The position numbers and the translations under genes were made by a program. A stretch of 54,717 bases of DNA from Bacillota bacterium (lineage in GTDB: Bacteria; Bacillota; UBA994; UBA5500): the NCBI GenBank assembly GCA_012735505.1, contig JAAYHE010000031.1:1-54717 (forward strand), written 5' to 3'. Below are positions 25,228 through 38,127 of this stretch, piece after piece. How positions within the stretch are numbered: the first letter of the stretch is position 1; every line of letters begins with the position of its first letter. Under the pieces are notes generated by a model, which was given only the letters and a program-made list of their open reading frames with translations, was not told the origin of the DNA and ran no database searches.

Positions 25228-25724
25228 TATTTCAACACCCCCATTATCCAAGCAATCACTAAAGCAAAGACAAAGCTGAGCCCGTTACGATATAGAGCAA
25301 ATTTCTGGCCAAACTCCCGTTTTTCTAGCGGAAAGGTGACCAAACCTACCATCGTTAGTGTAGTCAGGAATGCTACTGCTGGTACGATGCTAGCACCAAC
25401 ATTAACTAACGATCCGACCAAAGGGAAAGCCACAAAAGCCGGTATTAGCGTCACACTGCCAGCAACAGCAGCTAAAATACTAGCTAATACCACGTTCGAC
25501 TGCCCCAGACCGGCTTTAATCGTCTCTGGTGGAACAAAGGTCAATATTAAACCGATCAGAAATAAGATACCCGTTAGCTCACCCAATAGCCCGCCCATCA
25601 TACCTTTTGTCATCTGCATGGAACCAAGGGTCCGCTTCCTATCTTTCGCCAAGAAAAACAACAAAGCAATAAGTGCGATAACCCAAAGAGACAAAGTAAA
25701 AGGATCCATTTTCGGTAGCCTCAT
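25227..25724 (-). CDS. Permease subunit, first half of split DUF318-like transporter
   Basis: 165 aa, about five membrane helices (LSLWVIALIALLFFLA, LLGELTGILFLIGLILTFV, VVLASILAAVAGSVTLIPAFVAFPLVGSLV, IVPAVAFLTTLTMVGLVTFPL, GLSFVFALVIAWIMGVL). The segment TLIPAFVAFPLVGSLVNVGA resembles the pore-type loop of DUF318 permeases and mirrors GPIYAAFP in the second protein, so the two form a split transporter. ATG at 25724 behind AGGAGGGGG; the frame to 25793 overlaps operator sequence. Divergent from a Crp/Fnr gene 96 bp away. Confidence 0.82.
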   Translation of the reverse strand: MRLPKMDPFTLSLWVIALIALLFFLAKDRKRTLGSMQMTKGMMGGLLGELTGILFLIGLILTFVPPETIKAGLGQSNVVLASILAAVAGSVTLIPAFVAFPLVGSLVNVGASIVPAVAFLTTLTMVGLVTFPLEKREFGQKFALYRNGLSFVFALVIAWIMGVLK

Positions 25725-25771
25725 TGTCAAGCCCCCTCCTACAAACATTCTAGGGCTATGATAAGCTAATC

Positions 25772-25799
25772 CATGGATCCATGCAGTTACCAAGGTAAC
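25772..25799. promoter_or_regulatory. Two palindromes in the permease-Crp/Fnr divergent region
   Basis: CATGGATCCATG (25772-25783) is a perfect 12-bp palindrome and GTTACC-AA-GGTAAC (25786-25799) a perfect 6-2-6 inverted repeat. They sit between the divergent starts at 25724 and 25821, where the Crp/Fnr-type regulator would be expected to bind. Confidence 0.45.
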
Positions 25800-25820
25800 A
25801 CTTAGCGAAAGGAACTAACT

Positions 25821-26504
25821 ATGAGCAAAAAAATAACCCCGGCACGCCAAATGTTAATACGTAAGATCTTATTCGGATGCTTAACACCTCAGGAAATCGA
25901 TGATTTACTACTAGCCCAGGACTATCGCCTCAGCGAGCACGCTCGCGGCGCTATCGTATACTTACAAAACGAACGCTGCAATACGTTAGATCTAATCCTA
26001 CAGGGTAACTTAGTGGTGCAAAACAGCGATGAAGAAGGTAATGTCTTGACTATGTCGGAGTTTGGCGCCGGCGATATCATTGGTGTGAATCTGCTCTTTT
26101 CCCAAAGGAACTACTATCCAATGGTTATCACTGCCAAAGCCAAGACAACTGTTTTGCATCTGCCCAAAGCCTGCGTTACCAAGCTATGCATGTCTAACGA
26201 ATTTTTTTTGCAACGCTTATTGCAGTATCTTTCTGACCGCTCCGTATTCCTGACAGATAAAATCAAACTAATCGCGACCAAAACCATCCGCCAGTTGATT
26301 ACCGAGTTTTTGATTCATGAGTACCATCAACAAGGCAGCACTGAGATTAAACTGGTGATGACTAAGAAAGAACTGGCGGAACGTTTTGGTATTTCCCGCA
26401 CATCGTTATCGCGGGAGCTGCAAAAAATGCGCCAGGACGGCCTGCTTACCTACGACCGCGGCCATATTTACATTAGAGATCTTAGTTTAGTTAAGGGTAG
26501 ATGA
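25821..26504 (+). CDS. Crp/Fnr family transcriptional regulator
   Basis: 227 aa. Residues 25-130 form the cyclic-nucleotide-binding-like beta-barrel (ARGAIVYLQNERCNTLDLILQGNLVVQ...EFGAGDIIGVNLLFSQ), then a long helix, then a Crp-type winged helix (VMTKKELAERFGISRTSLSRELQKMRQDGLLTYDRGHIYIRD). The N-terminal Cys cluster of Fnr is missing, and the typical cAMP-binding RTA motif is not seen, so the ligand is unknown. It is divergent from the split permease genes and likely regulates them. ATG at 25821 behind AAAGGA. One of only three plus-strand genes. Confidence 0.9.
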   Translation: MSKKITPARQMLIRKILFGCLTPQEIDDLLLAQDYRLSEHARGAIVYLQNERCNTLDLILQGNLVVQNSDEEGNVLTMSEFGAGDIIGVNLLFSQRNYYPMVITAKAKTTVLHLPKACVTKLCMSNEFFLQRLLQYLSDRSVFLTDKIKLIATKTIRQLITEFLIHEYHQQGSTEIKLVMTKKELAERFGISRTSLSRELQKMRQDGLLTYDRGHIYIRDLSLVKGR

Positions 26505-26542
26505 CGCACTAGGTCTCACAATGTCCGCAATGACCTAGCGTC
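26503..26542. other. Hairpin spanning the convergent stops of crp/fnr and pyrF
   Basis: GACGCaCTAGGTC (26503-26515) and GACCTAGCGTC (26532-26542) pair with one bulged base. The structure covers both stop codons of the convergent genes. No T run on either side, so a weak bidirectional end point at best. Confidence 0.4.
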
Positions 26543-27467
26543 GCTGGGCTAAAGCCTGGTTTATATCATCACGCATAGCGATAGCAGCCGCGCGGGCTGC
26601 GTCGGCGTAACGCTCAGCCCCATACTGGGCATCCTTTTGGTAAGCAAAAATTATACCACGAGAGGAATTGACAACAGCACCCAAACCATCGGGATTAAAA
26701 GCAGGCAGCACATCTTCGGCGCTCCCGCCTTGGGCACCATAGCCGGGCACAAGAAAGATAGCCTGGGGCATTAACCGGCGCAATAGGGCAGCGTCTTCTG
26801 GATAAGTAGCCCCAACGACAGCGCCGATACTGGAGTAGCCTTGCTGGCCCACCAAGTCCTTTCCCCATGTATGCACCATGCGGGCCATAAGGGCATAGAC
26901 CGGCTCACCGTCTACCTGCTGGTCTTGCAATTCGCCCGCCGACGGGTTAGATGTTTTCACTAACGCGAAGATACCGCCGCCCGTGGCGGCGCTGGCCTCT
27001 ATAAAAGGCTTAATCCCATCGCTGCCAAGATAGGCGTTCACGGTAAGGGCATCAGCCTGGAGTGACCAACTAGGCTCGTCCTCCCCAGCCAAGCCCCCTA
27101 AGTAGGCTTGAGCATAAGCCGTAGCCGTGCTGCCAATATCACCTCGCTTGGCATCAGCTATAACTAGGAGCCCTTGTTCTCGGGCATATTCAATCGTCTG
27201 CACTAAGGCATGCATACCCCAAGGCCCGTATTGCTCGTAAAAGGCAAACTGGGGCTTAATCGCTACCGCGATATCGGCTACAGCATCGATGATTGCTCGT
27301 CCAAATTGAAAAAAGGCCAAAGCGGCAGCTTGGGGGCTGAAATCATTATGTTTGGTGGCCATGGCCTGCAGCTGGGGCGGCAAAGCCGACCAACGCGGGT
27401 CGAGACCAACCACAACGCAACTGTTCTTGGCCTTGACGGCAGCCAGCAAACGATCTGCAAAATTCAT
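26535..27467 (-). CDS. pyrF: Orotidine 5'-phosphate decarboxylase, type 2
   Basis: 310 aa, the longer PyrF2 family. Seen are VVVGLDPRW near the start, the catalytic VIADAKRGDIGSTA, DALTVNAYLGSDG and FLVPGYGAQGGSAEDV. It makes UMP from OMP, the last step of pyrimidine synthesis. It stands apart from other pyr genes here; upp (pyrimidine salvage) is at 41.7 kb. ATG at 27467 with GAGGAGG. Confidence 0.93.
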   Translation of the reverse strand: MNFADRLLAAVKAKNSCVVVGLDPRWSALPPQLQAMATKHNDFSPQAAALAFFQFGRAIIDAVADIAVAIKPQFAFYEQYGPWGMHALVQTIEYAREQGLLVIADAKRGDIGSTATAYAQAYLGGLAGEDEPSWSLQADALTVNAYLGSDGIKPFIEASAATGGGIFALVKTSNPSAGELQDQQVDGEPVYALMARMVHTWGKDLVGQQGYSSIGAVVGATYPEDAALLRRLMPQAIFLVPGYGAQGGSAEDVLPAFNPDGLGAVVNSSRGIIFAYQKDAQYGAERYADAARAAAIAMRDDINQALAQRR

Positions 27468-27559
27468 CGTTGAACCTCCTCATTGGCTAGCTAGGCGGTG
27501 TAGTATCAGTGTTAGCGTATCCTAAAACGTCACCCAATCCAAGACCAACCGTGGGGAAA

Positions 27560-28909
27560 TCATGCTTCACATGCCGGAAAAGTTACCTGAACAAGGGTGC
27601 CTTGGTTGGGGGTTGAATCTATAGCCAGCTCTGCCCCATATGAGCGTGCGATATTGAGGCAATGGGGTAAACCGAGGCCGGTTCCCTGAGGTTTGGTGGT
27701 GACGAAAGGTGCATAGACCGCCTGCAATAGCTCAGCCGACATGCCACAGCCACTATCAACTACGCGCAGATAAGGTTGGTTTGCTGGAGTCGTGCCAGTA
27801 GCGATTGTTACTTGCCCGCCCGCCGGCGTAGCTTCAAGGGCATTCCGATAGAGATTAAGCAACAATTGCTGTATTTCATTGGCGTTTAACGAAAAACTAG
27901 GCACCGCTTCTAGCTCCAATTGCAGGCTAACCCCAGCTAGCTGCGCCTCACTCTCTAACATGGGCTGCAGCCTTCTTACAAGAGCAGTCAACGAGGCAGG
28001 TACTTTTGGCTCCGAGCCTTCTTTGGCTTTACCTAAGAAATCTTGCAACATGTTGTTCACTCGCTCTAACTGCTCGATCATCAGGGCAAACTGCTCACGG
28101 AAAGGCTCTTGTTGTTCATCCGCTTGCAAAAGCTGCAGATATCCCTTTACTAACGCTAGCGGATTGCGAATTTCATGGGTGAGACTAGCAGCCAGCTGCC
28201 CTACCCGCTGGGCTTTTTCCAGACTTTTTAGTTCCCGCTCCTGCTCGACCCGGTGGGTAACATCGACGAACAAGCAAACTGCCCCTAGCACCTCTCCCCT
28301 GGGCCCGGTCAAAGGGCTGTTGAAAGCCTCAAAGTAGCGCCCCAGCCGATAGCTAACTCGCCGCGATGCCGACCCATTATGTAAAGCCTCGAGCAAAGGC
28401 GAATCATGGGCCGGTGCGTTGGGAAAACGATAAAAGGCGCTGATGTGCTGGCCCAACAAGCTGTCTGGCTCGCAGCCCAATTCGTCAAAGGCAGGGCAGT
28501 TGAGAATGATTATATTTTCGTTGCGATCGATTACAATGAACCCGCCGAAGATGTTATGCATCACCCAATTCACATAGCTTTCTTCTAACTGGGTCTCGAG
28601 AACAGAAGCGCAAGCCACGTCGAACCCCCAGTTATGGCCGGCGGGCAGCCCTGTTTTCTCTTGGGGTTCTTCTATCTGGTTTGGAAAGGTTCGCTTGAGT
28701 AGAACATAGCTTCCGGCCAAACTCAGTACGGCATAGACAGTTGCTGGCAACCGATGGCGTTTGAGATAGCTGCTAAGATCGGCAACTGCCACTTCCATGC
28801 CTAGCGCCGACCGAGTAATATTGACTATCATGCTGACGATAATTGGCAAAGCCAACAGTGATAGAATCGTTTTCGCTAATAGTGTCCGCCACCGCCAATG
28901 TGCTTGCAT
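27560..28909 (-). CDS. PAS-domain sensor histidine kinase (sporulation-kinase-like)
   Basis: 449 aa. Two N-terminal hydrophobic helices (about 11-30 and 56-71) with a short loop; a PAS domain (about 110-218, FGGFIVIDRNENIIILNCPAF...); dimerisation helix with H245 in SLTHEIRNPLALVKGYLQLL; HATPase with NLYRNALEAT, VVDSGCGM and TKPQGTGLGLPHCLNIA. The HEIRNPL motif and orphan state fit KinB/KinC-like kinases feeding Spo0A. Two candidate Spo0A boxes lie at the promoter. No response regulator is adjacent. ATG at 28909 with GAGGTG. Confidence 0.88.
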   Translation of the reverse strand: MQAHWRWRTLLAKTILSLLALPIIVSMIVNITRSALGMEVAVADLSSYLKRHRLPATVYAVLSLAGSYVLLKRTFPNQIEEPQEKTGLPAGHNWGFDVACASVLETQLEESYVNWVMHNIFGGFIVIDRNENIIILNCPAFDELGCEPDSLLGQHISAFYRFPNAPAHDSPLLEALHNGSASRRVSYRLGRYFEAFNSPLTGPRGEVLGAVCLFVDVTHRVEQERELKSLEKAQRVGQLAASLTHEIRNPLALVKGYLQLLQADEQQEPFREQFALMIEQLERVNNMLQDFLGKAKEGSEPKVPASLTALVRRLQPMLESEAQLAGVSLQLELEAVPSFSLNANEIQQLLLNLYRNALEATPAGGQVTIATGTTPANQPYLRVVDSGCGMSAELLQAVYAPFVTTKPQGTGLGLPHCLNIARSYGAELAIDSTPNQGTLVQVTFPACEA

Positions 28910-28965
28910 TGAATTATCACCTCATGCTAGTCATAATAGTCCGGCAAATTGAGCTAACCATGGTA

Positions 28966-28993
28966 ATTATATACCATTCGACATGATTCGACC
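28966..28993 (-). promoter_or_regulatory. Kinase promoter -10 with tandem Spo0A-box-like sites
   Basis: On the minus strand: GGTCGAA (plus 28987-28993, 6 of 7 to TGNCGAA), then exactly 10 bp later TGTCGAA (plus 28977-28983, 7 of 7), then TATAAT (plus 28966-28971, 6 of 6) about 50 bp ahead of the kinase ATG. No normal -35 is present; the boxes take its place. Confidence 0.5.
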
Positions 28994-29005
28994 ATAAAAG
29001 CAATA

Positions 29006-30196
29006 TTAGCGGATTTCGGTGATCTGGGTTCCTTGGTAATAGTATTGTAAAATGGCGCGATAATCGTACCCCGCTTGCCCCATCCCGTCGGCCCCATACT
29101 GGCACAATCCAACTCCATGTCCATAGCCTTGCACCGTAAACACAATTTGGTCACCTTCGATTTTATGAACGAACCGAGTTGAATTTAAGCCCAGGGCAGA
29201 ACGTAAAGTGGTGGCCTTGATATTTCTGCCGCCGATGCTAATTGAACTAACCCTCCCAGTTGCTGTCTTTTCAGCTATCGTTAAGTTAGGAGACGTAGTG
29301 CGCAGACTTTGGGCGGTGACAGTGATAGCACCGTCTAATTCGCGCATAGCACCGACGAAGGCAGTAAGACTATAGCGTTGCTCGGTTTGCAGTTTGGGCG
29401 AGTGCTGGCAATAGCTGCACTTAACCGGCACGAGGTAGGGTACCGATTGCTGCCAAACGGCACCAGCATCTTCTGTCTGGCCGCCACAAGTGGAGTGAAA
29501 TACGGGATCAATGATAATACCTTGGTAGGTAATAATCTCCCTAGCGGTCATAGCCACCGCTTCACTGATCTTGGTCCAATAGTTCTGGTATTCGAGCATG
29601 CCCCATTTTTGCTGTAGCTGGGAGACTGGAACCCAGGCCTGGCAGTGGGCAGGGTTATCACATAAATCTGCTTGCGGGTGGGCATCACAGCCTCTGCCAC
29701 CTAAAGAGCGAATCCGTTTTGCTGCGTAAGTACGGGCTGCCACTGCTTGCGCGCGCAAGGCTGCCGGATGGAAGGATGCAGGCATTTCGGCAGCGACTAC
29801 GCCACGCACATAATCCTCTAGACCGATCTTTACTAGTTGTTTGCTACTGCTGACATAGAGTTGCAGTGTAATGTCGGATGACGGTACCGGGGGATCGATA
29901 GCTGGAGACTTCCAACTTCCTACGATGATGGCGGGCATAACGAGAATAACGACTGCTATACCGACAAAAAGTCCTACTACAGGTCGCACTAGGCTTTGCC
30001 CCCTTGGTTCAAGTTTGGCCTCACCTATAATTATTGGACGTGCCCTTAGAATATAACTTGCCTTGGCCAGCTTAGGAGGCAGAAAAAAGAGCTCGGTCGC
30101 TAAGCAGCTCATCCGGCCGAAAAGCTGATATTTGCGGTCAGAATGTGCTTGGCGATGGCAGAGCTCTTTGTCTATTGTTTTACTTGGGGCAAACAA
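29006..30196 (-). CDS. spoIID: Stage II sporulation protein D
   Basis: Up to 396 aa. A hydrophobic anchor (about residues 70-92) is followed by the SpoIID domain: VRGVVAAEMPASFHPAALRAQAVAARTYA, STCGGQTEDA, VQGYGHGVGLCQYGADGMGQAGYDYRAIL. SpoIID is the lytic transglycosylase driving engulfment. The TTG at 30196 has AAGGAG 5 bases upstream, 9 bp after murA, but gives an unusually long 68-residue cytoplasmic head. A GTG at 29989 behind AAGGGGG would start just before the anchor and is a real alternative. Confidence 0.9.
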   Translation of the reverse strand: MFAPSKTIDKELCHRQAHSDRKYQLFGRMSCLATELFFLPPKLAKASYILRARPIIIGEAKLEPRGQSLVRPVVGLFVGIAVVILVMPAIIVGSWKSPAIDPPVPSSDITLQLYVSSSKQLVKIGLEDYVRGVVAAEMPASFHPAALRAQAVAARTYAAKRIRSLGGRGCDAHPQADLCDNPAHCQAWVPVSQLQQKWGMLEYQNYWTKISEAVAMTAREIITYQGIIIDPVFHSTCGGQTEDAGAVWQQSVPYLVPVKCSYCQHSPKLQTEQRYSLTAFVGAMRELDGAITVTAQSLRTTSPNLTIAEKTATGRVSSISIGGRNIKATTLRSALGLNSTRFVHKIEGDQIVFTVQGYGHGVGLCQYGADGMGQAGYDYRAILQYYYQGTQITEIR

Positions 30197-30205
30197 GGCG
30201 TCTCC

Positions 30206-31471
30206 TTAATCTGCTTCTGGTACTTGTTCAACATCTGCGCCTAGAGCCTGCAGCTTGTCTACTATCTTTACGTAGCCCCGATTGATATGGTAGGTTTCGG
30301 TAACGTAAGTTTCTCCCTCGGCCACTAAACCGGCTAGAATTAGAGCTGCTCCCGCTCGCAAGTCGGTGGCAGCAACGGTGGTTCCCGTCAACCTTGCCGG
30401 CCCTCGCACCAATGCCCGACGCTCGATAACCTTGATTTCAGCTCCCATACGACAGAGTTCGGGCACATGGAGAAAGCGATTCTCAAACACCGTCTCGGTG
30501 ATCAAGCTGGCGCCATGCGCTTGGGTCAGGAGAGCCATCAGTTGGGGTTGTAAGTCAGTAGGAAAGCCCGGATAAGGTAAGGTTTGCACGTCTATAGAGC
30601 GCAACGGCCCTGCCGGACGAACGATGAGCTGATCCTCGCCTGTTTCTATATCGGCCCCGGCCTCCCGCAGTTTGGCTATGGCGGAATGGAGGTAGCAGCT
30701 ATCGATGGGGCCGATCGTCACCTGTCCTTGCGTCATGATTGCCGCCATCAGATAGGTGGCTGCTTCGATACGGTCGGGAATGATGGTTTGGGTAGCTCCT
30801 TTTAAGTGCTCCATACCGCGGATCTCGATGCGGTCGGTGCCACAACCCCTAATGTCTACCCCCATATTATTTAAATACATGCCTAAGTTGGTTATCTCAG
30901 GCTCGGCTGCGGCATTTTCGATAATGGTTGTGCCTGTGGCTAACGATGCAGCCATCATGATATTTTCGGTTGCCCCAACTGAGGGGTAGTCGAGGTAAAT
31001 ATGCGCGCCCCGCAATTGGGGTGCTTCAGCTTCTACGAAACCATGGCCGACGGTTACATCTGCTCCCAGGGCGGTAAAACCCTTTAGATGCAAATCGATG
31101 GGACGGCTGCCGATGGCGCACCCTCCAGGTAGTGAAATGCGCGCCCGCCCCAAGCGAGCCAAGAGGGGCCCCATAATCAAGACAGAAGCGCGCATCCGAT
31201 TTACTAACTCATAGGGTGCCTCACAACCACTTAGATTCCCCGCCCGCAGATAGACGGTGTTAGCCCCGTCGGTCTCGATTTCCACGCCTAGCGTTTGCAG
31301 CAGGTCTAACATGACGACGACATCATTGAGCCAGGGGACTGAAAGGAGACGGCTCTCACCGTCTCCCGCCAATAAGGAGGCTGCCAAGATAGGTAAGGCC
31401 GCGTTTTTGGCACCGCTGACGGGAACATGCCCGACGAGCGGCCGCCCTCCGCGAATACGTAATTTGGTCAT
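30206..31471 (-). CDS. murA: UDP-N-acetylglucosamine 1-carboxyvinyltransferase
   Basis: 421 aa. Family motifs: VSGAKNAALPILAASLLA, the active-site loop LPGGCAIGSRPIDLH with the reactive Cys, EPEITNLG, and DLRAGAALILAGLVAEGET. First committed step of peptidoglycan precursor synthesis, phosphoenolpyruvate transfer to UDP-GlcNAc. The ATG at 31471 follows GGTGATTGCCG, in place of a TTG six bases earlier. Order ywmB-murA-spoIID is that of B. subtilis murAA. Confidence 0.96.
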   Translation of the reverse strand: MTKLRIRGGRPLVGHVPVSGAKNAALPILAASLLAGDGESRLLSVPWLNDVVVMLDLLQTLGVEIETDGANTVYLRAGNLSGCEAPYELVNRMRASVLIMGPLLARLGRARISLPGGCAIGSRPIDLHLKGFTALGADVTVGHGFVEAEAPQLRGAHIYLDYPSVGATENIMMAASLATGTTIIENAAAEPEITNLGMYLNNMGVDIRGCGTDRIEIRGMEHLKGATQTIIPDRIEAATYLMAAIMTQGQVTIGPIDSCYLHSAIAKLREAGADIETGEDQLIVRPAGPLRSIDVQTLPYPGFPTDLQPQLMALLTQAHGASLITETVFENRFLHVPELCRMGAEIKVIERRALVRGPARLTGTTVAATDLRAGAALILAGLVAEGETYVTETYHINRGYVKIVDKLQALGADVEQVPEAD

Positions 31472-31481
31472 CGGCAATCAC

Positions 31482-32240
31482 CTAAATCGGCTCCCAAATG
31501 CTGGGACTGCCCAAGTAGATCCATGTGTTATTCCCAACAGCGTCATAGCGCATAGCTAAATTGACATTGACAATGCCGCTAATGTTACTCGTGCTGGTGT
31601 CTAAACGCCGCGAATAGCCGCTCACGGAAACAAGGGCTTCGTCTTGGTAGATATTTTTCATTTCAGCTTCGGTGCCAGTCATTACTTGTGATATGATTTC
31701 TGCCACCTCATCCGGCGTTAATTTACCTTCTAGAATACCTACTAACTGGGTAGCATGTTCGGGGCGAGCACCCAAGGCAGCCGTACCTCGGGTAAGCAAG
31801 TCATACATCATGGGCAAATTCGGCGTAGACGTTCGGTCATAAAGGCTGAGCATTAAATAGGTATCTTGCTTCCCCTCATAATCGGTAGATTGTACCGCAG
31901 CTAAGAGAACGACGCCGGAAGGCAACTCGGCTTGCACCCTAGCTTCGCGCATGGTAATTTGCCCAAACTCTTCAGCGCTATCCATGCTCTCGAGCTGGAT
32001 GGGACCGACATCGGCTAGGCCCATCCCAGCCAAAGCCTTCTCTAGAATTTTGCCAGCATCTTCGGGCGAGTGCACCGGTTCTTTTACCTCGCACCAGGCA
32101 TCCACAGTGGCTTCTATGAGGGTGGCACCTGTACCTGTCACCACTTGAGCTAGGTCTATAACTGGCCGAAAGGCCTGCATAGCGACAGTGCTGCCGTAAA
32201 GCAACATGCCTGCAAATAGGACGGCCGCAAACTTACGCAT
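31482..32240 (-). CDS. ywmB: YwmB-like secreted protein
   Basis: 252 aa with an N-terminal signal-type hydrophobic stretch (about residues 4-20, FAAVLFAGMLLYGST). The rest is a two-repeat alpha-beta protein consistent with the YwmB family (TATA-box-binding-protein-like fold). Role unknown, linked to sporulation or envelope genes by position between the ATP synthase operon and murA. ATG at 32240 with GGAGGAG; 10 bp from murA, so co-transcribed with murA and spoIID. Confidence 0.75.
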   Translation of the reverse strand: MRKFAAVLFAGMLLYGSTVAMQAFRPVIDLAQVVTGTGATLIEATVDAWCEVKEPVHSPEDAGKILEKALAGMGLADVGPIQLESMDSAEEFGQITMREARVQAELPSGVVLLAAVQSTDYEGKQDTYLMLSLYDRTSTPNLPMMYDLLTRGTAALGARPEHATQLVGILEGKLTPDEVAEIISQVMTGTEAEMKNIYQDEALVSVSGYSRRLDTSTSNISGIVNVNLAMRYDAVGNNTWIYLGSPSIWEPI

Positions 32241-32331
32241 ATTATTTCTCCTCCGTACTTATTATTTCCAGCTACCAGTATGGCCATTTGACGGAGAATT
32301 AAACCTATAAGATGGATCTATCTTAGGACAC

Positions 32332-32360
32332 AAAAAAGCCGAGGGCTATTCCCTCGGCTT
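32332..32360 (-). terminator. Terminator of the ATP synthase operon
   Basis: AAGCCGAGGG-AATA-GCCCTCGGCTT followed by TTTTTG on the minus strand. The upstream arm holds the last codons and the TAG stop of the DUF1694 gene, so stop codon and terminator overlap. Confidence 0.9.
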
Positions 32361-32767
32361 GATAAATACATCTTCTTTATCATGAGGCTCGGAAGTGGTC
32401 AGCACGATAGCGGTGTCATTGCGAAATTCGGGAGAATGAACGACGGTAACAGGGAGATCGCACTTTTTAGCTGCCTGCAGCAAGGGCCGAGCCTGTTGTA
32501 TTAGGGCAGCCTTGATAAAAAGACGCTGACAACGCTGATCGCTTACGGCTTGGACGATTCTCTGCACTGAAGGCCGCTCGCGTAGAGCAGCCTCGGTGGC
32601 CGCATAGAGCACCTGCTCTGGGAACTGGCCTAGAAATTGGCTTCGCTCCCAGCGCCGTAACTGGGGTGCCCCGCCCAAACTAACAGCGGTAGTTTGGGCT
32701 AGCTCATCTTTCTCTAAGAAAGCTCTAGCCGCCGTCGTTTCAATCTGCTGTCTTACTTCTTTTGACA

Positions 32768-32768
<1 letters not shown>
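32346..32768 (-). CDS. DUF1694 (YueI-like) protein at end of atp operon
   Basis: 140 aa. The segment GAPQLRRWERSQFLGQFPEQVLYAATEAAL and the later LFIKAALIQQARPLLQAAKKCDLPVTVVHSPEFRND match DUF1694/YueI, a small alpha-beta fold with no settled function. Its ATG overlaps the atpC stop (TAATG) and the operon terminator overlaps its own stop, so it is a true member of the ATP synthase transcript. The link suggests, but does not show, a role near the ATPase. Confidence 0.8.
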
Positions 32769-34605
<1,837 letters not shown>

Positions 34606-35472
34606 TTATTTCAAGGCCTCGGCTCCAGCTACAATTTCACTAATCTCGTTCGTGATGCTGGCTTGCCGGGCGCGGTTAAAGCTTACTGTTAATGTCCTAA
34701 TCATCTCTTCTGCGTTGTCGGTAGCGGCTTCCATAGCCGCCATGCGAGCTCCATGCTCGCTAGCCTTTGCCTCTAGCAGGGCCCGATAAACTAGCGTAAT
34801 GATATAATGGGGCAACAGGTTATCGAGCACCTCTTGGGGCGACGGCTCGAACAAATATTCGCTCACTATTTCATTTGCAGCAGCAGTGCTAGCTGCAGGC
34901 GGTGCTAAAGGTAACAGGCGAGTTACCGTTGGCCGCTGGGTCAGGGTATTAACAAATTGGGGATAAACTAAATAGATCTCATCTAATATCTCACTCAAAT
35001 AAAACTCGGTGATGGTATTTGCGATGAGGCGTGCCTGAGAAAAAGATACATCATCCCCAAGACCCACAAAATCGCCCACAATTTCATAATCCCGTCGGCG
35101 AAAATAGTCGCGTCCTTTACTACCAACGGTAATCAGCCGCACTGTATCTGGTTCATATTTTTGCATTTCCTGTACCCCAGCCCGAATGATGTTAGCATTA
35201 AAGCCGCCCGCCAAGCCGCGGTCGGATGTAACAATGACAAACCCCCGTTGCTTGACTTCGCGCTGTGCTAAAAGGGGATGGAGTGTAGTATCTATGAGAG
35301 ATCCGAGGCGAGAGAGTACTTCTTCCATTTTGATAGCATACGGACGTCCAGCAAACAGAGCTTGTTGCGCCCGGCGCAATTTGGCCGCAGCCACCATTCT
35401 CATAGCCCGGGTAATCTGCTGCGTGCTCTTCACAGATCTGATTCGCCGCCGGATATCTTGCATAGTAGCCAA
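34606..35472 (-). CDS. atpG: ATP synthase F1 subunit gamma
   Basis: 288 aa rotor shaft. N-terminal QDIRRRIRSVKSTQQITRAMRMVAAAKLRRAQ and C-terminal EHGARMAAMEAATDNAEEMI...FNRARQASITNEISEIVAGAEAL coiled coils. Start is a TTG at 35472, giving MATMQDI, the usual gamma N-terminus; the ATG 9 bases later is the alternative. Confidence 0.97.
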   Translation of the reverse strand: MATMQDIRRRIRSVKSTQQITRAMRMVAAAKLRRAQQALFAGRPYAIKMEEVLSRLGSLIDTTLHPLLAQREVKQRGFVIVTSDRGLAGGFNANIIRAGVQEMQKYEPDTVRLITVGSKGRDYFRRRDYEIVGDFVGLGDDVSFSQARLIANTITEFYLSEILDEIYLVYPQFVNTLTQRPTVTRLLPLAPPAASTAAANEIVSEYLFEPSPQEVLDNLLPHYIITLVYRALLEAKASEHGARMAAMEAATDNAEEMIRTLTVSFNRARQASITNEISEIVAGAEALK

Positions 35473-35506
35473 TTTACCTCACCTCACCTTCCTCGGCTCT
35501 AGGGTT

Positions 35507-37573
<2,067 letters not shown>

Positions 37574-37584
<11 letters not shown>

Positions 37585-38065
37585 AAGTCTTATCCAGCTC
37601 CGTAATAAATTCTTGCACTAGACGCTGATCGGTTTCAGGGTCCATTTTCTGTTCCAGCAAGTGACCTGCTGCTAACAGCGACAATTCGCCAATTTCATCC
37701 CGCAGGGCAGCAAGTGCCTTGTCGCGCTCTAGGCTAATTGCTCTTTCTGCCCGCTTGAGCATTAGTTCAGCCTGCTCACGTGCCTCGGCCTCAATTTGGG
37801 CCCGGGTGCTAGCAGCTTGCTGACTAGCCTCTTCAATAATGCGCCGCGCCTCCTCTTTAGCATGCCGCAATTTTTCCTCATATTCTTCGACTAGCTGGGC
37901 AGCCTCTGCCCGACTTTGTTCTGCCGCTGCTATTTCATTCTTTACGTGTGCCTCTCGCTTGCTTAAGAATTCTTGTACTGGGCGAAAGAAGAACCGATAC
38001 ATAGCTGCATATAGAATCACTACGTTGACAATAACAAAAAAAATCTGGGGAATGTTTATATTCAC
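37574..38065 (-). CDS. atpF: ATP synthase Fo subunit b
   Basis: 163 aa: a membrane helix (about 5-25, IFFVIVNVVILYAAMYRFFF), then a long charged coiled coil (residues 30-150) forming the peripheral stalk. The start is a GTG at 38065, with AAGGAGG 13 bases upstream, which is a long spacing. Confidence 0.94.
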
Positions 38066-38127
38066 AGCTCAGTCCACGCCTCCTTGAATTAAAGGCTAGG
38101 GTAGCCATTCACCACTCAGTAAGGATT

